DNA of 48,951 nt from Paracoccaceae bacterium (GCA_028284605.1 JANQRL010000002.1:1-48951), one strand, 5' to 3'; counted from the first letter of the stretch, positions 17,132 to 25,860 are shown. The notes: generated by a model not told the origin, from the letters alone. Program-made: numbers and translations.

Positions 17132-19162
17132 ATGTCTCCCTCCGGGCCTCCTCCCGAACGGCGCCGTCTCTACGTCTTTAATGGCGGATTCCTGACCCAG
17201 GGCCGGGTGCGGCGCATCCTCGACCTGGCCGGATTCGATATCCGCGTCGGCAAGCCCGGCGCGAGCGATCTCATCGGCGTCTGGGGCCAGAGCCCGACCG
17301 CGCCCCGAGGCGAGGCGGTGGCGGCGCGCACCGACACCCCCGTCGTGCGGGTGGAGGATGCCTTCCTCCGCTCCGTCCGCCCGGGCCGCGAGGGCGAGCC
17401 GCCGCTCGGCCTCCTGATCGACGAAGGCGGGGTCCATTTCGACCCCGCCACAATCTCCGACCTCGAACGCCTCTTGGCCGGGCATCCGCTCGACGAGACC
17501 GGCCTGCTCGACCGCGCCCGCGCGGCCATCGCGCGGCTGAAACGGGCGCATCTGTCGAAATACAACGCCTTCGATCCCGCCGCCCCGGTGCCGGAGCCGG
17601 GCTATGTACTGGTTATCGACCAGACCGCCGGCGATGCCTCAGTCACCGCGTCCAAGGCCGACCGGAACCGGTTCCGCGAAATGCTCTACTACGCGCGCGA
17701 CGAACATCCCGGCGCCCGCATCCTGATCAAGACCCATCCCGAAACCGCCCACGGCCACCGCAAGGGTCATTTCGGCGCCGAGGATCTCGATGACCGGATG
17801 ACGCTCTATGCCGACGCCGTCTCGCCCTGGTGCCTGCTCGACGGGGCGGTGGCGGTCTATGTGGTCTCGTCCCAGCTCGGCTTCGAGGCGATCCTGGCGG
17901 GGCACAAGCCGGTCGTCTTCGGCCAGCCCTTCTATATCGGCTGGGGGCTGACCGATGACCGCATGCCGCTCGACCGGCGGCAGCGGCGGCTCACCGCGCC
18001 GCAGCTTTTCGCCGCCGCGATGATCCTTTATCCGCGCTGGCACGACCCCTATCGCGACCGGCCCTGCGAGTTCGAAGACGCCATGTCAATGCTGGAGGCA
18101 GAGGTTCGCGCCTGGCGCGAGGATCATCGGGGCTGGGTCGGCTGCGGCATAAGGCTTTGGAAACGCAGACCGTTTCAGCGGGTCTTCGGCGGGGCGCGGC
18201 CGGTTTCCTACATCGACCCGCCGGAGCGGGCGGTGGCCAAGGCAGAAGCGACCGACCGCCGACTGATGGTCTGGGCCGGCAAGACGACGCCCGCCCTCGA
18301 CGCCGCCGGGGCGGTTCGGGTGGAGGACGGGTTCCTGCGCTCCAGGGGGCTTGGGGCGGAACTGATCCCGCCCTTGAGCCTCGTCACCGACGATCTCGGC
18401 ATCTATTACGACCCGACCCGGGAGAGCCGCCTCGACCGGCTCATCGCCGAGGCCGAGGACCTGCCCGACGACGCCCGCACCCGGGCCGAGCGTCTGGTGC
18501 GGCGGCTGACCTCCGAGGGCCTCTCGAAATACAATCTCGGCGGCGCCGACCTGCCCCCGAACCTGCCCCCCGGGCGGCGCATCCTGGTGCCCGGCCAGGT
18601 GGAGGACGACGCCTCCATTGAGAAGGGCGCGACCGGTGCGGTGCGCACCAACCGCGCCCTGCTCGAGGCCGCCCGCGCCGCGAACCCGGCGGCCGTGATC
18701 CTCTACAAGCCGCATCCGGATGTGGAGGCGGGCCTGCGCGACGGCGCGGTGCCCGACGCGGGCGACATCGCCGACGCCGTCCTCGACCGGACCGACCCGA
18801 TGGCGGCGCTGGCGGCGGTGGACGAGGTCTGGACGATCACCTCGCTCCTCGGCTTCGAGGCGCTCCTGCGGGACAAGCGGGTGACCTGCCTCGGCGCCCC
18901 GTTCTATGCCGGCTGGGGCCTGACCGAAGACCGCGCCCCGCCGGTGCCCCACCGCGCGGCCCGGCCCGACCTTCTCGGTCTCGTCCACGCCGCCTTGATC
19001 GCCTATCCGCGCTACTTCGATCCCGTCACCGGGCGGCCCTGTCCCGTTGAGGTCGTGGTCGACCGCCTGGCCGCAGGCGACCTGCCCCGGCCCGGGCCCG
19101 GCAACCGGCTGCTCTCGAAGCTCCAGGGGGTTTTTGCGAGCTACGCCTCGCTCTGGCGGTGA
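17132..19162 (+). CDS. kpsC: Capsule beta-Kdo transferase KpsC, two-module
   Basis: 676 aa; KpsC extends the poly-Kdo linker of group 2-type capsules with alternating linkages using two glycosyltransferase modules. The tandem structure is visible: the N-half has VVRVEDAFLRS, HLSKYN, IKTHPET and PFYIGWGLTDDR; the C-half repeats them as AVRVEDGFLRS, GLSKYN, YKPHPDV and PFYAGWGLTEDR. Full family length. The C-terminus is basic and aromatic (LSKLQGVFASYASLWR). ATG at 17132, 12 bp after the exporter stop. It converges with ribD across only 4 bp. Confidence 0.93.
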   Translation: MSPSGPPPERRRLYVFNGGFLTQGRVRRILDLAGFDIRVGKPGASDLIGVWGQSPTAPRGEAVAARTDTPVVRVEDAFLRSVRPGREGEPPLGLLIDEGGVHFDPATISDLERLLAGHPLDETGLLDRARAAIARLKRAHLSKYNAFDPAAPVPEPGYVLVIDQTAGDASVTASKADRNRFREMLYYARDEHPGARILIKTHPETAHGHRKGHFGAEDLDDRMTLYADAVSPWCLLDGAVAVYVVSSQLGFEAILAGHKPVVFGQPFYIGWGLTDDRMPLDRRQRRLTAPQLFAAAMILYPRWHDPYRDRPCEFEDAMSMLEAEVRAWREDHRGWVGCGIRLWKRRPFQRVFGGARPVSYIDPPERAVAKAEATDRRLMVWAGKTTPALDAAGAVRVEDGFLRSRGLGAELIPPLSLVTDDLGIYYDPTRESRLDRLIAEAEDLPDDARTRAERLVRRLTSEGLSKYNLGGADLPPNLPPGRRILVPGQVEDDASIEKGATGAVRTNRALLEAARAANPAAVILYKPHPDVEAGLRDGAVPDAGDIADAVLDRTDPMAALAAVDEVWTITSLLGFEALLRDKRVTCLGAPFYAGWGLTEDRAPPVPHRAARPDLLGLVHAALIAYPRYFDPVTGRPCPVEVVVDRLAAGDLPRPGPGNRLLSKLQGVFASYASLWR

Positions 19163-19166
19163 TAGG

Positions 19167-20264
19167 TCAGGCGCGGCGCCAGATCTGAAGCTGATCGGCC
19201 CCCACGCGCCGACTCTCCCAAAGGTCGAAGCGCGGCGCCTCGGCGAGCCGGTCGAGACCCATGGCGGCGATAGCGGGCAGGCCCTCTGCCCCGATCACTG
19301 TCCCGGCGGAGAACACCACAAGCTCGTCCACCAGCCCGGCACCGAGAAGGCTCGCGGCGAGGCTGCCTCCGCCCTCACAGAAGACCCGGGTCAGGCCCGC
19401 GCCGGCCAGCGCCCGAAGCGCCGCCGCCGGGTCGATCTGGCGGCCCGAAGCCGGGGCAGAGAAGCACCTCGCCCCAAGATCCTCCCAAGCCGCCACGGCC
19501 TTCGCCGCCGCATCGGGTGCATGGACAATCCAGACCGGGACCTCTCCCGCGGTCCGGGCAAGCTGTCCATCGAGGGGCAGGTCAAGCTTGCGCGACAGCA
19601 CCACCCGCACCGGCTGCCGGTCGATGCCGAGCCCCCGCACCGTCAGCGAGGGATCGTCCGCCCGCGCCGTCCCCGCCCCGACCATCACCGCGTCGTGCCG
19701 CGCCCGCATCCCATGGACCGCGCGCCGCGCCTCGGGCCCGGTTATCCACTGGCTCTCGCCCGTGGCCATGGCAATGCGCCCGTCGAGACTGGTCGCGAGC
19801 TTCAGCGTGACCCACGGCCGGTTCTCCATCACCCTGAGGAAGAACCCGGCATGGTCCGAAGCGGCCGCCTCGGCACAGACATCCTCCGTCACCTCGACCC
19901 CGGCGGCGCGGAGTTTTTCGACGCCCTCTCCGGCCACTCTCGGATCCGGATCGCCATGGGCGATGACGACCCGCGCAATGCCCGCCCCGGTCAGCGCATC
20001 GACGCAAGGCGGCGTCTGCCCGTAATGGGAACACGGCTCAAGGCTAACGTAGGCCGTAGCGCCCGCCGCGGCGGCGCCGGCCTGGGCGAGCGCCTGAGGC
20101 TCGGCATGGGGCCGCCCGCCTGGCGCGGTGCGCCCGCGCCCGACGATCCGCCCGTCCCTGACGATCACGCAGCCGACCGCCGGATTCGGCCAGGTCTGCC
20201 CCTGCCCGCGTCGGCCAAGCGCCAGCGCCAGCGCCATGTACCGCCGGTCGTCGGCGGCGCTCAC
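19167..20264 (-). CDS. ribD: Bifunctional riboflavin deaminase/reductase RibD
   Basis: 365 aa; deaminates the pyrimidine intermediate and reduces its ribose chain, steps 2-3 of riboflavin synthesis. N-terminal cytidine deaminase-like domain (1-145) with zinc ligands H53-A-E55 and C78/C87 in [15 protein letters not shown]-terminal reductase (about 148-365) with [24 protein letters not shown] and [14 protein letters not shown]. The start is a GTG at 20264 whose GTGA overlaps the nrdR stop, so nrdR and ribD are coupled. Its normal partner ribE lies 4.8 kb away past the capsule genes. Confidence 0.96.
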   Translation of the reverse strand: MSAADDRRYMALALALGRRGQGQTWPNPAVGCVIVRDGRIVGRGRTAPGGRPHAEPQALAQAGAAAAGATAYVSLEPCSHYGQTPPCVDALTGAGIARVVIAHGDPDPRVAGEGVEKLRAAGVEVTEDVCAEAAASDHAGFFLRVMENRPWVTLKLATSLDGRIAMATGESQWITGPEARRAVHGMRARHDAVMVGAGTARADDPSLTVRGLGIDRQPVRVVLSRKLDLPLDGQLARTAGEVPVWIVHAPDAAAKAVAAWEDLGARCFSAPASGRQIDPAAALRALAGAGLTRVFCEGGGSLAASLLGAGLVDELVVFSAGTVIGAEGLPAIAAMGLDRLAEAPRFDLWESRRVGADQLQIWRRA

Positions 20265-20728
20265 GCCTCCGGCTTGGCTGTCGGGCGGAGCTCGCTGACG
20301 AACTTGTCGAAATCGTCGGCGGCCTGGAAGTTCTTGTAAACGCTGGCAAACCGGACATAGGCGACGGTGTCGATCGCCGCCAACCGCTCCATCACGATCT
20401 CGCCGATCACCTTCGAAGCGATGTCGGTCTCGCCCATGCTCTCAAGCCGCCGCACGATGCCGGAAATCATCTGGTCGATGCGCTCCGGCTCAATCGGCCG
20501 CTTCTGCATCGAGATGCGGATCGAGCGTTCCAGCTTGTCGCGGTCGAAATCCTCGCGCTTGCCGTTCGACTTGATGACGACGAGATCGCGAAGCTGCACC
20601 CGCTCATAGGTCGTGAACCGGCCGCCGCAGGCCGGACAAAACCGCCGCCTGCGGATCGCCACGTGATCTTCCGCGGGGCGGGAATCCTTCACCTGAGTAT
20701 CGACATTTCCGCAAAACGGACAGCGCAT
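20261..20728 (-). CDS. nrdR: Transcriptional repressor NrdR
   Basis: 155 aa; zinc-finger plus ATP-cone repressor of ribonucleotide reductase genes that senses dATP/ATP. Seen: zinc ligands C3, C6, C31 and C34 (MRCPFCG and [12 protein letters not shown]), then the ATP-cone from about residue 48 ([44 protein letters not shown]). Full length, ATG at 20728. It is the first gene of a coupled pair with ribD, common in this family. The 133-bp gap at 20729-20861 should hold its promoter; no NrdR box was confirmed there. Confidence 0.97.
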   Translation of the reverse strand: MRCPFCGNVDTQVKDSRPAEDHVAIRRRRFCPACGGRFTTYERVQLRDLVVIKSNGKREDFDRDKLERSIRISMQKRPIEPERIDQMISGIVRRLESMGETDIASKVIGEIVMERLAAIDTVAYVRFASVYKNFQAADDFDKFVSELRPTAKPEA

Positions 20729-20861
20729 GGGTTGGCCCTTTTCTTCTGCCTCTTGGGGTCTGCCGCCCCATGATCGCAGTCACTATAGGAACGCGGCGAA
20801 GTTTTGGGTAGGGGCGTTTTGAAGCCGCTACATCCTGCGGTCGCGCCGTGGCCGGAGGGAC

Positions 20862-22400
20862 TCAGTCGCTCGGGATATGCCAGTCCCGCCCGCGCGCCGT
20901 CTCGACATATTCCGGCCATTTGAAGTGGAGCGGCGGGTCGTAATCGCAAAGCGGCGGGATCGGCGCCGCGTCCCGTCGGCGGGCGAACTCGTCCCAGGCG
21001 GCGTCCCGGGCGGCCCCGTCCTCCAGCAACCGAAGGGCCGATCGCGCCAAGACCTTCGCTGCGCATTGCACGGTCGGGTCGATAGTCTCCGGCATCCCGC
21101 CCAGGGCGTTCATCGCCCAGGGCGGATAGGGCCCGCCCTTGAGCGCCGGCCGGGCGATATAGAACCGCGCCGTGGGGGCGTGCCAGGTCATGTCGGTATA
21201 GTCGTCGGAGGTGGAATGGAACTGGCTCGGCGGCAGGTCGCGGCGCAGGATCGCCTCCGCCTCCTCGGGCGCGATCAGACGCTCACACTCGGGCAGGAGC
21301 GGGTCGTCATCCGGCGCCACCCCGCAATTCCGCTGCACCTGCCGCATCAGATCGCGCGCCGCGTCGTCCCAGCGCGGCGGGCCGACCGCCTGCAACGCCT
21401 CCCAGACGATCCCCGCCATGGCATGGTTGGTCAGGCCGGGGCGGGACTTGCTGACCCAGTGCTTCTCCACCCGGCATCCGGTCTGGGCCGCGCAATGCTC
21501 TGCGATCTCATCGAGCCGGGCGGTCACCGCCTCGGCCATCTCGACCGTGGGCATCCGCATCAGGTATTGCAGGTCGGCCAAAGTCGCCGGCAGGTTGTCG
21601 GCAGTGGCCTGACCGGTCGACAGGATCGCCTCGGAGATCGACCAGCCGCCGCGATGGGGCAGCATCGCATCGCGCAGCATCCGACCCTGGCCGTACATCA
21701 TCACCAGCGCGTCATTGGCCCCGGGCGCGCGGATGTCGGAATGGCTCTGCGGGATCGGGGCGCCGTCCGCGAGGCCCCAGGTCTGCGGCGTGTCGCAGAT
21801 GAACCGGTAGATCATCGCATAGCCCGCCCCGCACTGGGTGTCCCAGCGCACGGTGTTGCAGAGCGGGAGCATGTAGAACGGGTGGAAGGAGAACATTCCC
21901 GCCAGCCCGTCATAATACCCCTTCGCGGCATGGATCGGTTTCGATCCGCGCACCTTCTCCGCCGGTTCCCCGGTGAAGCGCAGGCCGCCTTTCAGCCCAT
22001 GGGCCTCCATCGCCGCCTTGGTCGCCAGAAGCCCGCCGAGACTGCCGATGCCAAGCGCCGAATGCGGATCGGTATGGCCTGCGGCATGGACCGAGAGGCC
22101 CGGGCGCGGGCCCTCCTGCGGTGCCGGTGCCTGGCAATTCCCCGGCACCGCGTCGTATTCGGCATACATGCCCAGGACCGGCCCGTCGCCGTTCGACCAT
22201 TCGGCGCAGAAGGCAGTGGGCATCCCGCCGCTGCCCTCCTCCACCGAGAACCCCTCCGCGCGCAGCTTCTCGACATACCAGGCGGCGGAGCGGTATTCGC
22301 GCCAGGCCGGCTCGGCATGATCGAAGATCGTCGCGCAAGCCTCCGATAGCATGGCCGCGTTCGCGTCGACCCAGGCGGTCGCACTGTCCGCGGCGCTCAT
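20862..22400 (-). CDS. M20-family amidohydrolase (AbgB-like)
   Basis: 512-aa zinc peptidase/amidohydrolase similar to AbgB, the aminobenzoyl-glutamate hydrolase. Seen: GPVLGMYAEYDAVPG, HAAGHTDPHSALGIGSLGG with the first metal-binding residues, GSKPIHAAKGYYDGLAG, FSFHPFYMLP, and C-terminal QFHSTSDDYTDMTWHAP with further ligands. No signal peptide. The actual substrate may be another N-acyl or dipeptide. ATG at 22400 overlaps the yjbQ TGA as ATGA. A long upstream extension in the same frame is antisense-free but overlaps yjbQ and is not used. Confidence 0.9.
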   Translation of the reverse strand: MSAADSATAWVDANAAMLSEACATIFDHAEPAWREYRSAAWYVEKLRAEGFSVEEGSGGMPTAFCAEWSNGDGPVLGMYAEYDAVPGNCQAPAPQEGPRPGLSVHAAGHTDPHSALGIGSLGGLLATKAAMEAHGLKGGLRFTGEPAEKVRGSKPIHAAKGYYDGLAGMFSFHPFYMLPLCNTVRWDTQCGAGYAMIYRFICDTPQTWGLADGAPIPQSHSDIRAPGANDALVMMYGQGRMLRDAMLPHRGGWSISEAILSTGQATADNLPATLADLQYLMRMPTVEMAEAVTARLDEIAEHCAAQTGCRVEKHWVSKSRPGLTNHAMAGIVWEALQAVGPPRWDDAARDLMRQVQRNCGVAPDDDPLLPECERLIAPEEAEAILRRDLPPSQFHSTSDDYTDMTWHAPTARFYIARPALKGGPYPPWAMNALGGMPETIDPTVQCAAKVLARSALRLLEDGAARDAAWDEFARRRDAAPIPPLCDYDPPLHFKWPEYVETARGRDWHIPSD

Positions 22401-22807
22401 GCCGGCACCATCGCGGCCGCCACCTCGCGCCGCCGCGGCCGGGTGCGGTGCTCGAATAGATAGATCCCCTGCCAGGTCCCAAGCTGCATCCGGCCCTCTG
22501 CGACCGGGATCTGGAGCGAGACCGGCAGGAGCGCGGCCTTGATATGGGCCGGCATGTCGTCGGGTCCCTCCTGGGTATGGGTCAGATAGGACATTGACGG
22601 GTGGTCCGAGGGCGGCGCCAACCTGTCGAAGAAGGCCGCGAGGTCGGTCTGGACGCCGGGATCGGCATTTTCCTGGATCAAGAGCGAGCAGGAGGTATGG
22701 CGCACGAAGAGGGTCAGCAGACCGTCGCCCCGCACCCAATCGGCAACCTCCCGGGTGAACTCGTAGAGCCCGGGACCACGGGTCGCGATCTCGAAGCTCC
22801 CGGTCAT
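22397..22807 (-). CDS. yjbQ: YjbQ family protein (UPF0047)
   Basis: 136 aa, the full YjbQ fold. Seen: FVRHTSCSLLIQENADPGVQTDL, then YLTHTQEGPDDMPAHIKAALL and LGTWQGIYLFEHRTRPR; the histidines and acidic residues form the putative active site. Some homologues have weak thiamine-phosphate synthase activity, but the physiological role is unsettled. Translationally coupled to the amidohydrolase downstream (4-bp overlap). The HlyU-family gene lies 27 bp upstream on the same strand, so all three may form one operon. Confidence 0.93.
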   Translation of the reverse strand: MTGSFEIATRGPGLYEFTREVADWVRGDGLLTLFVRHTSCSLLIQENADPGVQTDLAAFFDRLAPPSDHPSMSYLTHTQEGPDDMPAHIKAALLPVSLQIPVAEGRMQLGTWQGIYLFEHRTRPRRREVAAAMVPA

Positions 22808-22834
22808 CGCGGCCCGGACCTGCGGCGCTGCCGT

Positions 22835-23110
22835 CTAGTCAAAGAGCCGCTCGCCCTGCTGATCGATGAGCTGCTTGGCCTTCGCCACCGACGCCTCGGC
22901 GGCGGCCTCGGGATCGCCGAGCGTGTCGGCCCGGATCAGATGGTGGGTCTTTGTCTCGCCGCCCACCTCCTTTTCGATCCGCGCGGCGATGCGGTGCTGG
23001 CCACCATCGGCAATGGGCTCGGGAAAGATGCGAAAGTCTTCGTAGGTGACAGGCTCGGCGTCCGGCTTCACGGATCCGCCGCCGCCGAAGAGTTTTGAGA
23101 GGATGGACAT
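22835..23110 (-). CDS. HlyU-family small protein
   Basis: 91 aa; matches the HlyU family, named for a Vibrio haemolysin activator, though most alphaproteobacterial members are uncharacterised. Seen: MSILSKLFGGG start, then YEDFRIFPEPIADGGQHRIAA, RIEKEVGGE and HHLIRADTLGDPEAA, ending in a helix KAKQLIDQQGERLFD. Start chosen at the ATG at 23110; the frame is open 17 codons further but MSILSKLFGGG is the family N-terminus. No HTH was seen by eye, so a direct DNA-binding role is uncertain. It probably heads the yjbQ/M20 operon. Confidence 0.85.
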   Translation of the reverse strand: MSILSKLFGGGGSVKPDAEPVTYEDFRIFPEPIADGGQHRIAARIEKEVGGETKTHHLIRADTLGDPEAAAEASVAKAKQLIDQQGERLFD

Positions 23111-23299
23111 TCTAGACCTCGCTTTGCCCGTTACACCTATCCGATTCTCCGGCTCCGCCAAGCACCTCGCGATGACCAGGGCGTTCGCCCCGCGCCGCCG
23201 CCCCGTGATCTATTCCCGGCAATCCGCGATGCCCGGACCGGGCGAAGGATTGCGGCCGGCAACCGGGGCTCTGGCGGGTCGTGCCCTGCCTCACCCGGG

Positions 23300-24085
23300 T
23301 TACGCCAGAATCTGCGCGGCAAGCTCCGCGCGAAACCGCTCCACCATCGCCGCCTTCGCAGGCGATCTCTGCTTGTTCATCTTGGTCTTTCTTGGGAGCA
23401 TCCAGGTGGCCGCGTCCAGGCCGAGAAACGACAGCGCGCCGCGCATGGCCGGGTTCGGACGGCCGATCAGTTGCTCGTAGATGATCGTATGCCGCTCCAG
23501 CCCCGCCGCGGCGCAAACCAGTTCGATCTTCGTGTTGCTCTCGAAGACCTGCGCCATCCGGCTGCATAGCGCATCGTAGTCGTAGTCCACGACCGGCGGC
23601 GCGCCGCTGTCCTGCGAACTCGTCCAGGTTCCGGTACTCAGCGCGAAATGAAGCGAGACGGCCTGGGCGACGACGTCCTGCCGGCGGATATGGATCACCT
23701 TCACCGACGGGAACATCGCCAGGATGTTCCATCGGATTAGCATGGCGATCTGCGAATGCGACGCCTTGATCCCGAAGCCGGCTTCGCCGCCGAACTCGTC
23801 CACCAGGTGTCGCATGTAATCCGGAAACCCGGTGATGTCGCCGGCCTCTGCGCGGTTCAGAACCTGTTTCCAATTGAGCATTTCCCGGAAGCCACCGAGC
23901 CCGTCGACGCTGCGCAGATACTCGCTCAGAAGGTTGGACCCGCTCCGGTTGCAGAAGGCCAGGATGACAAGGGGCGCCCCGAAGACCGGCGCGGCGCCGG
24001 TGAAGGCGAGATCGTCCAGCGCCGCCGCGATCCGCTCGCCGTGGGGCTCGACGGGCAGCGGGGTGAACAGCGCCCTACGCCGCAT
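23300..24085 (-). CDS. Stf0-type sulfotransferase
   Basis: 261 aa; predicted PAPS-dependent sulfotransferase of the Stf0 family, whose mycobacterial member sulfates trehalose. Seen: the 5'-phosphosulfate loop-like FCNRSGSNLLSEYLRSV near residue 45, FGIKASHSQIAML, the family signature RRQDVVAQAVSLHFA followed by TGTW, and C-terminal PRKTKMNKQRSP that fits the 3'-phosphate-binding region. Acceptor unknown; surface polysaccharide is one guess given the capsule genes 4 kb away. ATG at 24085. It lies at the start of an accessory patch before rpoD, with no partner on its own strand. Confidence 0.85.
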   Translation of the reverse strand: MRRRALFTPLPVEPHGERIAAALDDLAFTGAAPVFGAPLVILAFCNRSGSNLLSEYLRSVDGLGGFREMLNWKQVLNRAEAGDITGFPDYMRHLVDEFGGEAGFGIKASHSQIAMLIRWNILAMFPSVKVIHIRRQDVVAQAVSLHFALSTGTWTSSQDSGAPPVVDYDYDALCSRMAQVFESNTKIELVCAAAGLERHTIIYEQLIGRPNPAMRGALSFLGLDAATWMLPRKTKMNKQRSPAKAAMVERFRAELAAQILA

Positions 24086-24365
24086 CGCCCGCTCCGCATC
24101 GAACCGGTATCGGTCGTGGTGGCGGCCTCCCGCGATCTCCGGCGCGGCCGTGGCGACCCGACGGAACCGGGCGCCCCGCAGGGGCCCTGGCGCGCCGCTC
24201 CCCCCGGAGGGGAGGGCCTAGGCATTCGTCGATGGGCGCGTTCACCTGTCCCGGGGTCTTCCGGTCCGTCCTCTGCCCGAGAGGGTAGCGGGGTCGGCGC
24301 GCCGAGGCAATGCGGGGCCGGGAGGGGGCCGGGCGGCGGCAGGGCTTGCAGAGATGCATATTTCG

Positions 24366-24385
24366 ATACATACTGTGATATGTAT
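24366..24385. promoter_or_regulatory. Candidate Phd operator/promoter dyad
   Basis: ATACATA (24366-24372) and TATGTAT (24379-24385) form a perfect inverted repeat with a 6-base spacer, 16 bp before the phd ATG. It is strikingly AT-rich against GC-rich flanks, and an extra ATGCATAT partial dyad lies just upstream (about 24354-24361). Phd antitoxins bind such palindromes, so autoregulation is likely. Confidence 0.65.
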
Positions 24386-24400
24386 GTCCCGGAGATCGCC

Positions 24401-24652
24401 ATGACCCGCCTTCTGACCCCCCATATCGCCACGATCACCGAGTTGCGCGAACCGCACAAGGTTCTGGAGCGTGCGGGCGGCAAGCCGGTGGCGATCCTGA
24501 AGAATTCGGCGGTGGTCGGCTATCTCGTCCCGCAGGAGGCGGTGGAGCAGGTCGGCGAACACCGGGTGGCGACCGTGGACGAGGTGATGGAGAGCCTGAA
24601 GCGGCGGCGCGAGATCAACCAGCCCGTGCTTGACTATCTGAAAGACAAATGA
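24401..24652 (+). CDS. Phd/YefM-family antitoxin
   Basis: 83 aa; antitoxin of a type II toxin-antitoxin pair. Seen: an N-terminal DNA-binding part with HIATITELREPHKVLERAGGK, PVAILKNSAVVGYLVP, and a C-terminal helical tail VDEVMESLKRRREINQPVLD that would wrap the toxin. Start at 24401, with GGAG about 8 bases upstream; the longer frame before it is only antisense to the sulfotransferase. Its stop overlaps the Doc start. The operator-like dyad just upstream fits autorepression of the two-gene operon. Confidence 0.88.
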   Translation: MTRLLTPHIATITELREPHKVLERAGGKPVAILKNSAVVGYLVPQEAVEQVGEHRVATVDEVMESLKRRREINQPVLDYLKDK

Positions 24653-25029
24653 GCCTGCGGCTTCTGACGGCGGACCTGGTTGAGGCGATCCATGACGCGG
24701 TACTGAACCCGGGGGAGTTGGCGGGGCGCGCCCGGGACAAGTCGCTGGAGGCCACATTGGCGCGGGTTGAGAACCGGCTCGCCTATGGCATGATCGAGGA
24801 CGCCTTCGATCTGGCCGCGAGCTATGCCATGGCCCTCTCGCGCGGACATTGTTTCAACGATGGCAACAAGCGCACCGCGCATCAGGCGATGGATGTGTGT
24901 CTGGATTTGAACGGGGTGCAGATCACGTGGGAGGCCGAGGAGATCGGCCCGATGATCGTCCGCTGCGCGGAGGGACTCGTGGAGGATGGCGATCTGGCGG
25001 AATGGCTCAGGGCGAAGGCGGCGGAGTGA
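24649..25029 (+). CDS. doc: Doc-family toxin (Fic fold)
   Basis: 126 aa; death-on-curing toxin. Seen: LVEAIHDAVLNPGELAGRARDK, ENRLAYGMIEDAFDLAASYAMAL and the Fic/Doc signature HCFNDGNKRTA starting at H67. In Doc the catalytic residues of this loop phosphorylate EF-Tu and stop translation; the sequence has N instead of the Doc-typical alanine before GNKR (NDGNKR), resembling classical Fic loops, so an AMP-transferring variant cannot be excluded. ATG overlaps the antitoxin TGA as ATGA. The antitoxin has no Fic-inhibitory helix. Confidence 0.88.
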   Translation: MSLRLLTADLVEAIHDAVLNPGELAGRARDKSLEATLARVENRLAYGMIEDAFDLAASYAMALSRGHCFNDGNKRTAHQAMDVCLDLNGVQITWEAEEIGPMIVRCAEGLVEDGDLAEWLRAKAAE

Positions 25030-25093
25030 GGCCCGGCCACGACGGTGCATGAAATCACGGACCCGACGCGGGTCGGGCGGAGGGCGGATGTTG

Positions 25094-25195
25094 GGTGCGC
25101 ATTCATGCGCACCGATGCCGGACGGAGGGATCAGCGGATCAGATGGGCCGGTTTGCGAGGGCGGTGAGGCGGATGGTGCGCAGTGAAGACGCACC
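25094..25195. repeat. Two GGTGCG/CGCACC hairpins after doc
   Basis: GGTGCGCAT (25094-25102) and ATGCGCACC (25105-25113) give a 9-bp stem with a 2-base spacer. A second hairpin, GGTGCG (25175-25180) with CGCACC (25190-25195), lies 62 bp on. They fill most of the 186-bp convergent gap between doc and the next gene and may be terminators or copies of a small dispersed repeat. No U-tracts. Confidence 0.5.
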
Positions 25196-25215
25196 CTACG
25201 GCTCTTGCCGCTTGC

Positions 25216-25860
25216 TTAGGATAGAAGGCTCACATCCGGATAAACGTGATGAATATAGGGCGTGAGCTTGTGGCGGCCGCTCAGCCCGAGGGCGTGGTCC
25301 GCGACAGCGAACGCTGCTTGCCAGACCTCGGCGCTGGCCGGCCCGTTCATCTCGTCGTCATGGAGGAAATCGACAAACAAAAGCTCCGCCTTCGCATCCA
25401 ACCGACGCAAGAACCAAAGATGCGCAAGGCGATTGGCGTATTGAAACAGGACTTCGGCCCAGTTCGTTCCGTTGCTCACACCGAGATCGGCCCGAACCCT
25501 GCCGAAGGCGAGATCAATCTGGGCGCGAGACTTCGCAGATGCCTGCGTCGCGGGCGATAGAAATTCGCCGATATGCGCCTTGGCTTCGACGACGATAATG
25601 CGGTCGTCTGCGCGCCCGAGGGCGTCCCATTGCGGCCCGCGCTTTGGCCAGAACTCGGCAAGTGCACCCGACAGATGGGGCAATTCGAGACGGTCGAGAA
25701 ATGCAAAGTCGCGGTATTCGGCAAAGTCATCATACCGAAGCGGCGAAAGCCATTCGATTTCAGGAAGCCCGGACGGCTGGAGAAGGTCCGGCCGACGCTC
25801 GACGGCGCGCTGAATCCACTTGAGACTGCCGCGCGTACCTTCGGGCTGGGCAACTCTCAC
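25216..25860 (-). CDS. Unnamed protein with PD-(D/E)XK-like motif, coupled to rpoD
   Basis: 214 aa, not recognised as a named family. A WDALG segment with D79 followed by [13 protein letters not shown] gives D79 and E92-A-K94, the spacing and strand pattern of PD-(D/E)XK nucleases. Upstream are [20 protein letters not shown] and [21 protein letters not shown]; downstream is [10 protein letters not shown] and then [10 protein letters not shown]. The start is a GTG at 25860 overlapping the rpoD TGA (GTGA); no good ATG exists within the core. The DNA is visibly less GC-rich than its neighbours. Nuclease activity is inference from three residues and predicted strands. Confidence 0.7.
   Translation of the reverse strand: MRVAQPEGTRGSLKWIQRAVERRPDLLQPSGLPEIEWLSPLRYDDFAEYRDFAFLDRLELPHLSGALAEFWPKRGPQWDALGRADDRIIVVEAKAHIGEFLSPATQASAKSRAQIDLAFGRVRADLGVSNGTNWAEVLFQYANRLAHLWFLRRLDAKAELLFVDFLHDDEMNGPASAEVWQAAFAVADHALGLSGRHKLTPYIHHVYPDVSLLS

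Noticed and set aside
14471-17551. 1026-codon open frame on the minus strand over the kps genes
   Set aside because: Antisense to clear kpsS, exporter and kpsC genes; composition is Arg/Gly/Asp-rich without family motifs. Typical GC-rich shadow.
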